A DNA stretch of 17,189 bases, taken from Nitrososphaerota archaeon. Its GTDB lineage: Archaea; Thermoproteota; Nitrososphaeria; Nitrososphaerales; Nitrosopumilaceae. The position numbers were made by a program, and so were the translations under genes. Of this stretch, positions 1-6,623 are shown one piece after another. The first letter of the stretch is position 1; each line of letters begins with the position of its first letter. The stretch spans positions 1 to 17,189 of the forward strand of contig PAAH01000002.1 in the NCBI GenBank assembly GCA_002698885.1, read 5' to 3'. Below the pieces are notes generated by a model. It saw only the letters and a list, made by a program, of their open reading frames with translations, ran no database searches and was not told where the DNA came from.

Positions 1-1167
1 AGAGTTCCTGAAGAGATTGAAAATCCACACTGTTCAATCTGTGGTCAGACACCTGTAAAGAAATCTACAAATCATTATTTTTTCAAACTAAAAAATTTCT
101 CAGCACCACTTCTTGATTATCTGAATAATGCACCATATCTACAAAAAGATGTAAAGAAGTATGTTGAAAACTGGATTGAAGAGGGATTAGTTGATTGGGA
201 TATCACACGTGATATTTCTTGGGGCGTTCCAATCCCAATTGATGGATTAGACAATAAGGTATTCTATGGATGGTTTGACAATCATCTGGCATACATTTCA
301 TCTTCAATCAAGTTTCTAAACGATAAAGGAGTAGATGGTAAGTCATTTTGGAATGATGCAGATATCTATCATTTCATTGGAAAAGACATAGTATATCATC
401 ATTATCTGTTTTTACCTGCAATGCGTTTAGGAATCAACAAAGAGTTCAAGTTACCAGATTACATTCCCACTAGAGGGCACCTAACACTTGAATCAAAAAA
501 GATTTCAAAGAGCAGAAATTGGTATATAGGATTAAAGGAATTTTTAGAAATATTCCCTGCAGACTATCTTAGATTCTATCTAATTTCTATTAACCCATAT
601 TCACAAGATGATTTGAATTTTGATTGGGATCAGTTTACAACTAAAATTAATTCTGAATTGATTGGAAATCTAGGAAATTTAGTTAATCGTGCATTGGGTT
701 TTACAAACAAAGCATTTGATGGTGTATTACCAGAGCCTGAAGACTTTGATGAAAAAGATTCCGAGGCAGAGAAAAGAATCAAATCGCTTGCAGATGATAT
801 TTCAAAATTAATGGTTGGCAATCATCTTGACCGTGCATTAAAACAAATCATGGAATTTTCTGCACATTTTAACCAGTACTTTCAACATAAAGAGCCTTGG
901 AAAAAAGGACCTGGTACAGCTTCATGTATTTATCTATCAGTTAATGCAGTTCGCTCATTGGCAATTGCCATACACTCATTCTTACCAAAGGCATCACAGC
1001 AAATTTGGTCACAGGTTGGAATGGATGGAAATGTTTCTGACATGGAATGGAACGAGATGTCAGAGATTTCCCTAAAACCAGATCATAAAATAGGAAAAGT
1101 AGAACCACTGTTTGCTAAAATTGAATCTTCTATTATAGATGAACAAAAAGCCAAGTTAGGTGGTTAA
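1..1167 (+). CDS. metG: Methionyl-tRNA synthetase, C-terminal part (5' end outside window)
   Basis: Class I aminoacyl-tRNA synthetase that charges tRNA(Met) with methionine in the cytoplasm. The frame is open from base 1, so 388 C-terminal residues are visible; the Rossmann half with the HIGH motif lies upstream of the window. Visible features are a CxxC zinc-knuckle pair (window residues 11 and 14), the block HFIGKDIVYHH near residues 125-135, and the signature loop KISKS (bases 499-513), an accepted variant of KMSKS that binds ATP. A helical anticodon-binding domain follows (WYIGLKEFLEIFP, then NLGNLVNRALGF). The protein ends without a C-terminal EMAP-type tRNA-binding domain. The in-frame ATG at 421 is internal and is not the start. 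The last codons contain AGGTG, which could serve as a ribosome-binding site for the following hydrolase. The family call is very secure. Confidence 0.97.
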   Translation, partial: RVPEEIENPHCSICGQTPVKKSTNHYFFKLKNFSAPLLDYLNNAPYLQKDVKKYVENWIEEGLVDWDITRDISWGVPIPIDGLDNKVFYGWFDNHLAYISSSIKFLNDKGVDGKSFWNDADIYHFIGKDIVYHHYLFLPAMRLGINKEFKLPDYIPTRGHLTLESKKISKSRNWYIGLKEFLEIFPADYLRFYLISINPYSQDDLNFDWDQFTTKINSELIGNLGNLVNRALGFTNKAFDGVLPEPEDFDEKDSEAEKRIKSLADDISKLMVGNHLDRALKQIMEFSAHFNQYFQHKEPWKKGPGTASCIYLSVNAVRSLAIAIHSFLPKASQQIWSQVGMDGNVSDMEWNEMSEISLKPDHKIGKVEPLFAKIESSIIDEQKAKLGG

Positions 1168-1310
1168 AAATAACACAAAAAATTTTCCCTAAGATATCGA
1201 CCAGAGGATTCTATGACCTAAAAACTGGAAAAGCTCTCAAAAAAATATCATATGAGATTTATCCACCAAAAACATTTAGTGGTCTTTCAAATAAATCTGA
1301 ATTCACCATA

Positions 1311-1928
1311 ATGATTCATGGTCTTCGAAATGATAGGTCTGGGGCACTTGCTAAGTATGTCATTGCCCAGAAACGCCTCAAGACATTACATTACAATCAC
1401 CCTGTAATAGGTTATAGTTATGATTCAAACACTACGGGAGTACAGTACAAATCTACAGCAATTTCTGCATTAAAAACTGGAATTGTTATCGCAAAAAAGA
1501 ACGGTCGTAACCTCTCAAAATTCATTTTAGATATGAAGAAAAAAAATCCATCACAAAAAATTCGGTTAATGGGTCACTCGTTAGGCGCACAAGTTATCCT
1601 ATCTACTGTTCAGATACTTTCAAAAAATCTAAACAATAAAGGAACTATTGAGTCAATTCACCTATTTGGTGCATCAATACCAGCAAACTCATTTAACCCA
1701 CGAAAAACTGGCTCCATATTTCAAAAAATTGTTAATAAAAAAATTACAAACTATTTTAGTCCATATGATGATGTTTTGAAGGTAGCAAATGATGAATGTT
1801 GGGTAGATTCACCACTTGGCTATAATGGAGCGTCTGGGGCATCCGTTTCTAAATATACACAAATAATGGTTAAACCAAGAAATCATCGGTTTGTAAGTTA
1901 TGCTCGAACTATCAAGTCATTTCCATAA
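1311..1928 (+). CDS. Alpha/beta-hydrolase (lipase/DUF726-like), start uncertain and probably upstream
   Basis: Predicted serine hydrolase with an alpha/beta-hydrolase fold; the substrate cannot be told. From the ATG at 1311 it has 205 residues. The oxyanion strand FTIMIHGL sits at the very start, the nucleophile elbow GHSLG gives Ser90, and likely acid and base residues are Asp153/Asp154 (SPYDD) and His192 (RNHRF). The strand leading into IHGL lies upstream of the ATG. The frame is open back to 1143 and encodes plausible protein (e.g. RGFYDLKTGKALKKISYEIY), but contains no ATG, GTG or TTG. An AGGTG at 1158-1162 is followed at 1170 by ATA, which would give about 252 residues. The gene follows metG directly and is probably cotranscribed with it. 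The fold is confident; the family name and true start are not. Confidence 0.8.
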   Translation: MIHGLRNDRSGALAKYVIAQKRLKTLHYNHPVIGYSYDSNTTGVQYKSTAISALKTGIVIAKKNGRNLSKFILDMKKKNPSQKIRLMGHSLGAQVILSTVQILSKNLNNKGTIESIHLFGASIPANSFNPRKTGSIFQKIVNKKITNYFSPYDDVLKVANDECWVDSPLGYNGASGASVSKYTQIMVKPRNHRFVSYARTIKSFP

Positions 1929-1951
1929 TGAAAGAAAAATTTAGCCTGGAT

Positions 1952-2110
1952 TTAGGACATTGCCTTTTCATCTAAGATGAAGTATTTTGCAAGTTTCAAG
2001 TATGTTTCTCTCTCATAATCTGATAACTCTTCATCTGAACTGTAGATCCTCTCAAACCATGAAATTATATTTTGTATGTCTTTTGTTGTAAACACTACTG
2101 AAGAACTCAC
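1952..2110 (-). CDS. Small acidic protein of 52 aa, unknown function
   Basis: A short gene starting with GTG at 2110 and ending with TAA at 1952. The product begins (M)SSSVVFTTKDIQNIISWF and continues with an ERIYSSDEELSDYERETYL stretch and a hydrophobic LAKYFILDE end. It looks like two amphipathic helices with a net negative charge. There is no signal peptide, membrane segment or metal motif. Its reality is supported by varied, protein-like codon use through the whole stretch, an in-frame stop (TGA) five codons before the GTG, and tight packing 23 bp from the convergent hydrolase stop. An A/T-rich element (AAAATACTTTAT on the minus strand, about 2126-2137) lies roughly 22 bp upstream of the start, as expected for a leaderless gene. 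I do not recognise a family. Confidence 0.62.
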   Translation of the reverse strand: MSSSVVFTTKDIQNIISWFERIYSSDEELSDYERETYLKLAKYFILDEKAMS

Positions 2111-2212
2111 AATATCAATAAATCAATAAAGTATTTTCAAGATTAAGTCAAAAATTGGTTCGATCATGTAGAGAAATTTATGACTAACAACTTATTTTCT
2201 ATATTGATAAAA

Positions 2213-2563
2213 TTAGTTATTTGATTCATCATCATTATTTTTTGGATCTTTAGAATCTCCACCAGGACCTAGCATCTCTTCTGGTTTTACATCCTGATCC
2301 CATGTACCCTTAACACCTTTAATCAGTGCTAAAACTCCTGCTGAAATTATAATTGCTACAACAGTGAATACTAATGTTTTATCCTGTAAGACCTCATCAC
2401 AATCAATTTCTACTGGTAACTGATCATCTGTATATTCATAACATGTTGAAAATTCATTTGTTTGTACAGTAATCCCTGTATATTCTGAACCAATTACGCC
2501 TAGAAAGATAAAACCAATCGTAATAACCACAACACCGATCATGATAAAACGTATATCACTCAT
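2213..2563 (-). CDS. Small membrane protein with two transmembrane helices, unknown function
   Basis: 116-residue protein. A first hydrophobic helix at about residues 5-25 (IRFIMIGVVVITIGFIFLGV) is followed by a roughly 40-residue loop with two cysteines (Cys41, Cys55) in an acidic context. A second helix lies near residues 64-83 (TLVFTVVAIIISAGVLALI), and the tail is acidic and Asn/Asp-rich (DDESNN). With both termini inside, the loop would be outside, and its two cysteines could form a disulfide; this is inference. The start is the ATG at 2563, with an A/T box at 2582-2592 about 25 bp upstream. Transcription is independent of the divergent element at 2619-2748. I do not recognise a named family. 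Confidence 0.8.
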   Translation of the reverse strand: MSDIRFIMIGVVVITIGFIFLGVIGSEYTGITVQTNEFSTCYEYTDDQLPVEIDCDEVLQDKTLVFTVVAIIISAGVLALIKGVKGTWDQDVKPEEMLGPGGDSKDPKNNDDESNN

Positions 2564-2581
2564 ACTAGAATGTTGTAACTT

Positions 2582-2592
2582 GAATATTTAAT
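2582..2592 (-). promoter_or_regulatory. TATA-like box of the 116-aa membrane protein gene
   Basis: The A/T run gaatatttaat, read on the minus strand as attaaatattc, is centred about 25 bp upstream of the ATG at 2563. This is the usual spacing between a TATA box and a leaderless archaeal start. Confidence 0.4.
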
Positions 2593-2618
2593 GAATTATT
2601 TAGATTTTAGAAGTTAGC

Positions 2619-2630
2619 ATTATTTTTAAG
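2619..2630 (+). promoter_or_regulatory. TATA-like box upstream of the candidate ncRNA
   Basis: CATTATTTTTAAG-type A/T tract centred near 2625. The expected transcription start, about 25 bp downstream, falls at about 2650, where the outer stem of the predicted RNA begins. No protein start lies nearby on this strand; the next plus-strand ATG gene, at 2805, has its own box. Confidence 0.35.
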
Positions 2631-2647
2631 GAATAATACATCATTTT

Positions 2648-2748
2648 TCAGATTAAATGGAGAATTTCATACTCTGATATGTGAGTATGAAACTCTGGTG
2701 AGAACACTACCTATGTTCAGTTAATCTTGACCGAATAAATATATTTTT
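2648..2748 (+). ncRNA. Candidate structured non-coding RNA (three-stem junction)
   Basis: The stretch between two divergent genes holds no convincing ORF but can form nested stems. The outer stem pairs AGATTAA (2650-2656) with TTAATCT (2721-2727), and can extend by two pairs past a bulged T at 2728. Inside it is a 14-bp hairpin of 2661-2674 with 2683-2696, with one mismatch and an 8-nt loop. A short hairpin pairs GAACA (2702-2706) with TGTTC (2714-2718) around a 7-nt loop. A T-tract at 2744-2748 could end transcription, and a TATA-like box at 2619-2630 is spaced to start it. The strand is assigned from that box and the T-tract. It is not a recognisable tRNA: no T-loop consensus, and spacer bases between stems. 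The long hairpin could instead be a protein-binding palindrome in DNA. Confidence 0.4.
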
Positions 2749-2775
2749 CAATAAATTTACTAACTTTTCTGTAAC

Positions 2776-2786
2776 ATTATATTATA
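2776..2786 (+). promoter_or_regulatory. TATA-like box of the DUF3892-like gene
   Basis: ATTATATTATA is centred about 24 bp upstream of the ATG at 2805. There is no Shine-Dalgarno sequence between box and start, so the transcript is probably leaderless or nearly so. It separates this gene's promoter from the upstream candidate ncRNA. Confidence 0.5.
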
Positions 2787-2804
2787 CCGAGTAAAAATTC
2801 TGGT

Positions 2805-3116
2805 ATGTCAGAGAGTAAATGGGCAGATTTTGTAATAACTGCGGTAAAAAGAGGCCCAGGATCAGGTAAAATTAGCCAAGTTCAGGTTCATAAAGATCTA
2901 GGGAAATCACTCGGGCAACCTGAAATTGTTGATAAATTACACGTTGCACATAATATCAAAAAAGGCAAAAAATACATCACTGTATTCAAAATTAGTGAAA
3001 CTAACTGGGAGCCAGGTGAATATGTTCGAGCATTTGTTAAGGACGGTGAAGCATTTATTCGCAGTGATGATAATAAAGTGACACTTGACAATTTAGGAAC
3101 TTTACCTGATATTTAG
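2805..3116 (+). CDS. DUF3892-like small protein, unknown function
   Basis: 103-residue soluble protein. The N-terminal part (WADFVITAVKRGPGSGKISQ) resembles the DUF3892 pattern, in which a beta strand ending in a 'V..V' pair and a charged turn precede a second strand. The middle KKGKKYITVFKI and the FVKDGEAFIRSDDN hairpin suggest an all-beta small domain. There is no signal peptide, membrane segment or cysteine. It starts at the ATG at 2805, directly downstream of a good TATA-like box, and lies 32 bp before the aminopeptidase gene, which has its own A/T box. No function is established for the family; the assignment is from pattern memory and only moderately sure. Confidence 0.8.
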   Translation: MSESKWADFVITAVKRGPGSGKISQVQVHKDLGKSLGQPEIVDKLHVAHNIKKGKKYITVFKISETNWEPGEYVRAFVKDGEAFIRSDDNKVTLDNLGTLPDI

Positions 3117-3121
3117 CTCAG

Positions 3122-3129
3122 AATTTATA
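3122..3129 (+). promoter_or_regulatory. TATA-like box of the M1 aminopeptidase gene
   Basis: AATTTATA is centred about 26 bp upstream of the ATG at 3152. This favours ATG 3152 over the immediately preceding in-frame GTG at 3149. It overlaps the last few bases past the stop codon of the DUF3892-like gene. Confidence 0.35.
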
Positions 3130-3151
3130 GCCTTAAATTTTATTTATAGTG

Positions 3152-5653
3152 ATGTCATTAATCTCAAAAATTAATTATGATCTAATATTTGAACCACTTT
3201 TTAGTAATTTTACATTTAATGGCAAAGAGATTATCTCTGTATCTATATCAAAGCCAATAAAAAATATTAAGTTAAACTCTGCAGAACTAAAAATTAAAAA
3301 ATGCTATGTAATTAAAAATTCTAAAACAATACATACAAAATTTTCTCTTAATGAGAAAAAAGAGGAATTATCAATTATATTTGAAAAGAAGATTAGTGGA
3401 AAAGTTAGAATTTGTATTGACTTTTTAGGAACTCTTAATGACCGCCTATTAGGATTTTATCGGAGTCAGTATAAGGACAAAACAGGTAAGATAAAATATC
3501 TTGCTACAACACAATTTGAAGCTGCAGATGCAAGAAGGGCATTTCCATGTTGGGACGAACCTGCGTTAAAAGCAACATTTGATGTATCTTTACTAATTGG
3601 CAAGAAACTTACTGCAATTTCAAACATGCCTGAGAAATCACGAAGTAATTTAGGCTCTAAAATATTGATTGAGTTTGAAAGAACACCTGTGATGTCGACT
3701 TACCTTCTTTATTTAGGTGTAGGTGAGTTTGAATTTTTAGAAACCAAATTACGAAATATAAAAATTAGAGTGGTGACAACAAAAGGAAAAAAAAGTAAGG
3801 GTAAATTATCATTAGAACTAACAAAAAAATTTCTTGCTGAGTATGAAAAATATTTTGGTATAAAATATCCTTTACCAAAATTAGACATGCTCGCAATTCC
3901 TGATTTCGCAGCAGGTGCAATGGAAAATTGGGGTGCAATAACTTTTCGTGAGACAATTTTACTTTATGATTCAAAAACATCATCAACCAGAACAAAACAG
4001 TATATCGCAGAAGTCATATCACATGAATTAGCTCATCAGTGGTTTGGTAATTTAGTTACAATGAAGTGGTGGAATGACTTGTGGCTGAATGAAAGTTTTG
4101 CTACCTTCATGGCTACTAAAGTCGTGGATAGGTTTTATCCTGAATGGGACTATTGGGATCAGTTTCTTGATGATGCAATGAACACCGCTATGAGTTTAGA
4201 TGCATTAAAAACATCACATCCAATTGATGTAAAAGTAAATCATCCATCAGAAATACGTGAAATTTTTGATTCTATATCATATGACAAAGGTGGTTGTATA
4301 TTACGAATGCTTGAACATTTTGTTGGAGAGAAAAATTTTCAGTTGGGTCTAAAAAAATATCTAACAAATCATCAATATGATAATGCAGAAGGAAGTGATT
4401 TATGGAATGCAATTGGTAAAGTTGCCAAACAACCAATTACTAAAATGATGAAGACATGGATTAATCAGGTAGGATTTCCATTACTTGAAGTGACACGAAA
4501 AGATTCAACTTTATCCATGACACAATCTAGATTTTTGCTTGAAGAAACTAAACAGTCCAAGAAAGGAACATGGTCTATTCCGCTTGTTATAGAAGAGGGG
4601 AATCAAAGAATAAAAAAACTAATGACAAAAAAGTCTGAAAAAATTAATCTTAAAAATAAGGATAGAAACTTTATCATAAATTCGGGCAGAACTGGTTTTT
4701 ATCGCGTTCAATACGATAACGAATCTCTCGATAATTTATCATTACTGGTTGATGAAAAAATCCTTGATCATATAGATCGTTGGAGTCTTCAAAATGATTA
4801 TTTTGCTCAGGTCGTTTCGACAAAAAAGAGTCTGAGGGGGTATCTTGATTTTATTACTGCATATTATGATGAAGATAACTACATTTCATCATTAAGTCTA
4901 GCACAAAATCTGTTTTCACTTTACATTATTACCAGAAAAGAAAAATTTTCTGATGAATTAAGGGAATATGCAGTGAATTTTCTGGGAGCAATTCATGATA
5001 GACTTGGATGGGATAAGAAGAAAAATGAACCACATACTGATGCGTTATTACGAAGTTTTGCAATAGTAGGCTTGGGAAAACTCGGAGATACGAATATTAT
5101 TTCAGAGGCTCAGTTACGTTTTAAGAAATACTTGAAGAATAATAATTCACTTCCTGCAGATATTCAAGAATCTGTTTTTAGTTTAGTTGCGTGGAATGGT
5201 GATGAGAAACTACACAAAAAATTTATCACTCTGTTTAAACAGGCAAACTCACAGGAGGAAAAATTACGATTCCTTGCAGCAATGTGCAATTTCAAGCAAA
5301 AGAAACTTCTTTTGAAAACACTTCAATTTACATTAGGACCAGATGTTCGTTCACAAAATATACAATTACCTATAATGAGAATTACTTCAAATATTTATGG
5401 TAAAGAATTCATGTGGTCATGGCTAAAAAATAACTGGAAAAAAATTCATAGAAAGGCTGGAATTGGAAATCCACTATTAAAACGAGTTGTTGATAGTATT
5501 GGTCATGTTGTAACAGCAAATCAAGAAAAAGAAGTGAGGCAGTTTTTTAAAAATAACCCAGTACGTGGAACAGAAATGACGCTAGAGCAAACATTGGAGA
5601 GAGTGCGTATTCGCTCAAAATTCCTTACATCATTAAAAAAAGAATTTAGATAA
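3152..5653 (+). CDS. M1-family zinc aminopeptidase (aminopeptidase N / tricorn-factor type)
   Basis: Metallopeptidase that removes N-terminal residues from peptides, probably in the cytoplasm, finishing peptides released by the proteasome or taken up from outside. The 833 residues from ATG 3152 match the usual archaeal M1 length. In order: an N-terminal beta domain with RAFPCWDEP near residue 130; the substrate-anchoring exopeptidase motif GAMEN (255-259); the zinc site HELAH (His291, catalytic Glu292, His295) with the third ligand Glu314 in WLNESFA; catalytic Tyr377 in ISYDKGG; and a helical ERAP1-like C-terminal domain. All catalytic residues are present. An in-frame GTG at 3149 would add one residue; the TATA spacing favours 3152. 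There is no signal peptide. The next gene's ATG follows the stop codon with no gap, implying cotranscription. Confidence 0.97.
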   Translation: MSLISKINYDLIFEPLFSNFTFNGKEIISVSISKPIKNIKLNSAELKIKKCYVIKNSKTIHTKFSLNEKKEELSIIFEKKISGKVRICIDFLGTLNDRLLGFYRSQYKDKTGKIKYLATTQFEAADARRAFPCWDEPALKATFDVSLLIGKKLTAISNMPEKSRSNLGSKILIEFERTPVMSTYLLYLGVGEFEFLETKLRNIKIRVVTTKGKKSKGKLSLELTKKFLAEYEKYFGIKYPLPKLDMLAIPDFAAGAMENWGAITFRETILLYDSKTSSTRTKQYIAEVISHELAHQWFGNLVTMKWWNDLWLNESFATFMATKVVDRFYPEWDYWDQFLDDAMNTAMSLDALKTSHPIDVKVNHPSEIREIFDSISYDKGGCILRMLEHFVGEKNFQLGLKKYLTNHQYDNAEGSDLWNAIGKVAKQPITKMMKTWINQVGFPLLEVTRKDSTLSMTQSRFLLEETKQSKKGTWSIPLVIEEGNQRIKKLMTKKSEKINLKNKDRNFIINSGRTGFYRVQYDNESLDNLSLLVDEKILDHIDRWSLQNDYFAQVVSTKKSLRGYLDFITAYYDEDNYISSLSLAQNLFSLYIITRKEKFSDELREYAVNFLGAIHDRLGWDKKKNEPHTDALLRSFAIVGLGKLGDTNIISEAQLRFKKYLKNNNSLPADIQESVFSLVAWNGDEKLHKKFITLFKQANSQEEKLRFLAAMCNFKQKKLLLKTLQFTLGPDVRSQNIQLPIMRITSNIYGKEFMWSWLKNNWKKIHRKAGIGNPLLKRVVDSIGHVVTANQEKEVRQFFKNNPVRGTEMTLEQTLERVRIRSKFLTSLKKEFR

Positions 5654-6094
5654 ATGGTATCGCTTAAACATAAAAGTAAATCTAAACTAATTGCCGCAAT
5701 TTTATTACTAGTTTTAGTTATAATCGTAATAAATTATTTTGATGATAAATCGTATACAATGTCAGAAGATATTTTAAAGCAAATTGAGTTTGATGCAGTT
5801 TATTTAGAAAATGATCATATTGTACAAGTTTCATTTAATGATAAATCTAATAACACAGAATCTGCAATTTTAGAAATTCTAGGAATGGATACCACATATC
5901 ATCAAGAGTATGTGTTCAGTAATAACTCAAACTTTATTGAAAAAATGAAATTAGAAGAGATTCCAAAATATGGTTGGGAAACCACTCCAGTTACTTTAGA
6001 AATTAAACATTCAGAATTTGGAATTATTGGACTAAAAACTGAAATTTATGAACCAGGACAACTCAAGCCTAGAGTTATAGTTGAAGAAAAGTAG
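5654..6094 (+). CDS. Membrane-anchored extracytoplasmic protein, unknown function
   Basis: 146 residues. A lysine-rich N-terminus (KHKSKSK) and one hydrophobic helix at about residues 12-28 (IAAILLLVLVIIVINYF) form a typical signal anchor. About 115 residues follow, predicted to lie outside the membrane and alternating polar and hydrophobic in a beta-rich manner. There are no cysteines or catalytic motifs. It may be a beta-sandwich domain; I recognise no family. The ATG sits immediately after the aminopeptidase TAA, so translation is probably coupled to it, yet the two products would be on opposite sides of the membrane if the peptidase is cytoplasmic. Its TAG stop touches the stop of the convergent SRPBCC gene with no spacer. 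Confidence 0.82.
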   Translation: MVSLKHKSKSKLIAAILLLVLVIIVINYFDDKSYTMSEDILKQIEFDAVYLENDHIVQVSFNDKSNNTESAILEILGMDTTYHQEYVFSNNSNFIEKMKLEEIPKYGWETTPVTLEIKHSEFGIIGLKTEIYEPGQLKPRVIVEEK

Positions 6095-6541
6095 TTATTT
6101 CTCTAAACTGATTCGTAGATTTTTTAATGATTTAGAGTAGAAATTTGATAGTAATTTATGAAATTCTCTAAATTCACTCTTGGTCATTAACTCACTTGAG
6201 AAAAACGACTGCCACTCAACAATAACTGAATTCTTATTTTTAGCAGTGATAGTAATTGTTGCATGGTATCCTCTTAACGGTAGACCAGAAATTGCAATAT
6301 ATGAGAAGTATTTTTTAGGTTTCCAACCCACTATGATTTCTTCAACGTTTGTTCCATCAATGAATGAAATATGTCTAGTTGCACCGATACCTCGTGTTTT
6401 GGCTGATAGGAATTTTGCTGTTTTAATATTATCTAGCCACTTTAAATCAACAATTTTACTTACAACATTCCATGTTTTTTGGAGGTTAGCAGCAATTATG
6501 ACTGATTTTTTTAACGTGTCAGCGTGGTATGATTTTTCCAT
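6095..6541 (-). CDS. SRPBCC-fold (polyketide cyclase/START-like) protein
   Basis: 148 residues with the pattern of the SRPBCC helix-grip fold. The first strand holds KKSVIIAANLQKTWNVV ('W..V' entry helix). Next come the LKWLDNIKTAKFLSA segment, the GIGATRHISF turn that resembles the 'G.G..r.....g' hallmark, the EEIIVGWKPKKYFSYIA strands, and a long C-terminal helix (FREFHKLLSNFYSKSLKNLR). Such proteins bind hydrophobic ligands in a deep cavity; the ligand is not predictable. The start is the ATG at 6541, with a TATA-like element at 6563-6573. A long open frame on the opposite strand over the same DNA (6180-6575) has no family character and was rejected. The stop codon abuts the convergent upstream gene. 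Confidence 0.85.
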   Translation of the reverse strand: MEKSYHADTLKKSVIIAANLQKTWNVVSKIVDLKWLDNIKTAKFLSAKTRGIGATRHISFIDGTNVEEIIVGWKPKKYFSYIAISGLPLRGYHATITITAKNKNSVIVEWQSFFSSELMTKSEFREFHKLLSNFYSKSLKNLRISLEK

Positions 6542-6562
6542 GATATCACTCGATATGACCTG

Positions 6563-6573
6563 TTATTATATTT
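6563..6573 (-). promoter_or_regulatory. TATA-like box of the SRPBCC gene
   Basis: TTATTATATTT, read on the minus strand as AAATATAATAA, is centred about 26 bp upstream of the ATG at 6541, consistent with a leaderless transcript. Confidence 0.45.
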
Positions 6574-6592
6574 GATATAATTAATTCTAAAA

Positions 6593-6600
6593 CATTTAAT
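6593..6600 (+). promoter_or_regulatory. TATA-like box of the coiled-coil gene cluster
   Basis: CATTTAAT is centred about 27 bp before the ATG at 6624. It may serve the cluster 6624-9065, together with the divergent box for the SRPBCC gene 20-30 bp away. Confidence 0.35.
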
Positions 6601-6623
6601 CATGCAAAATAAAAAACATCTTT

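Noticed and set aside
2111..2130. Short direct repeat (atcaataaatcaataaa)
   Set aside because: It is only two copies of an A/T-rich 7-mer, which is expected by chance in DNA of this composition.
2648..2730. tRNA gene in the spacer
   Set aside because: A 7-bp outer stem and a 5-bp stem with a 7-nt loop look tRNA-like, but there is no T-loop consensus, two unpaired bases separate the stems, and the central hairpin is 14 bp long.
3765..3995. 76-codon minus-strand open frame within the aminopeptidase
   Set aside because: It is antisense to the conserved M1 catalytic region; its hydrophobic composition results from complementing A-rich lysine codons.
6180..6575. 131-codon plus-strand open frame
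   Set aside because: It lies opposite the SRPBCC gene, has no recognisable domain, and the minus-strand product shows clear family features and a promoter at correct distance.
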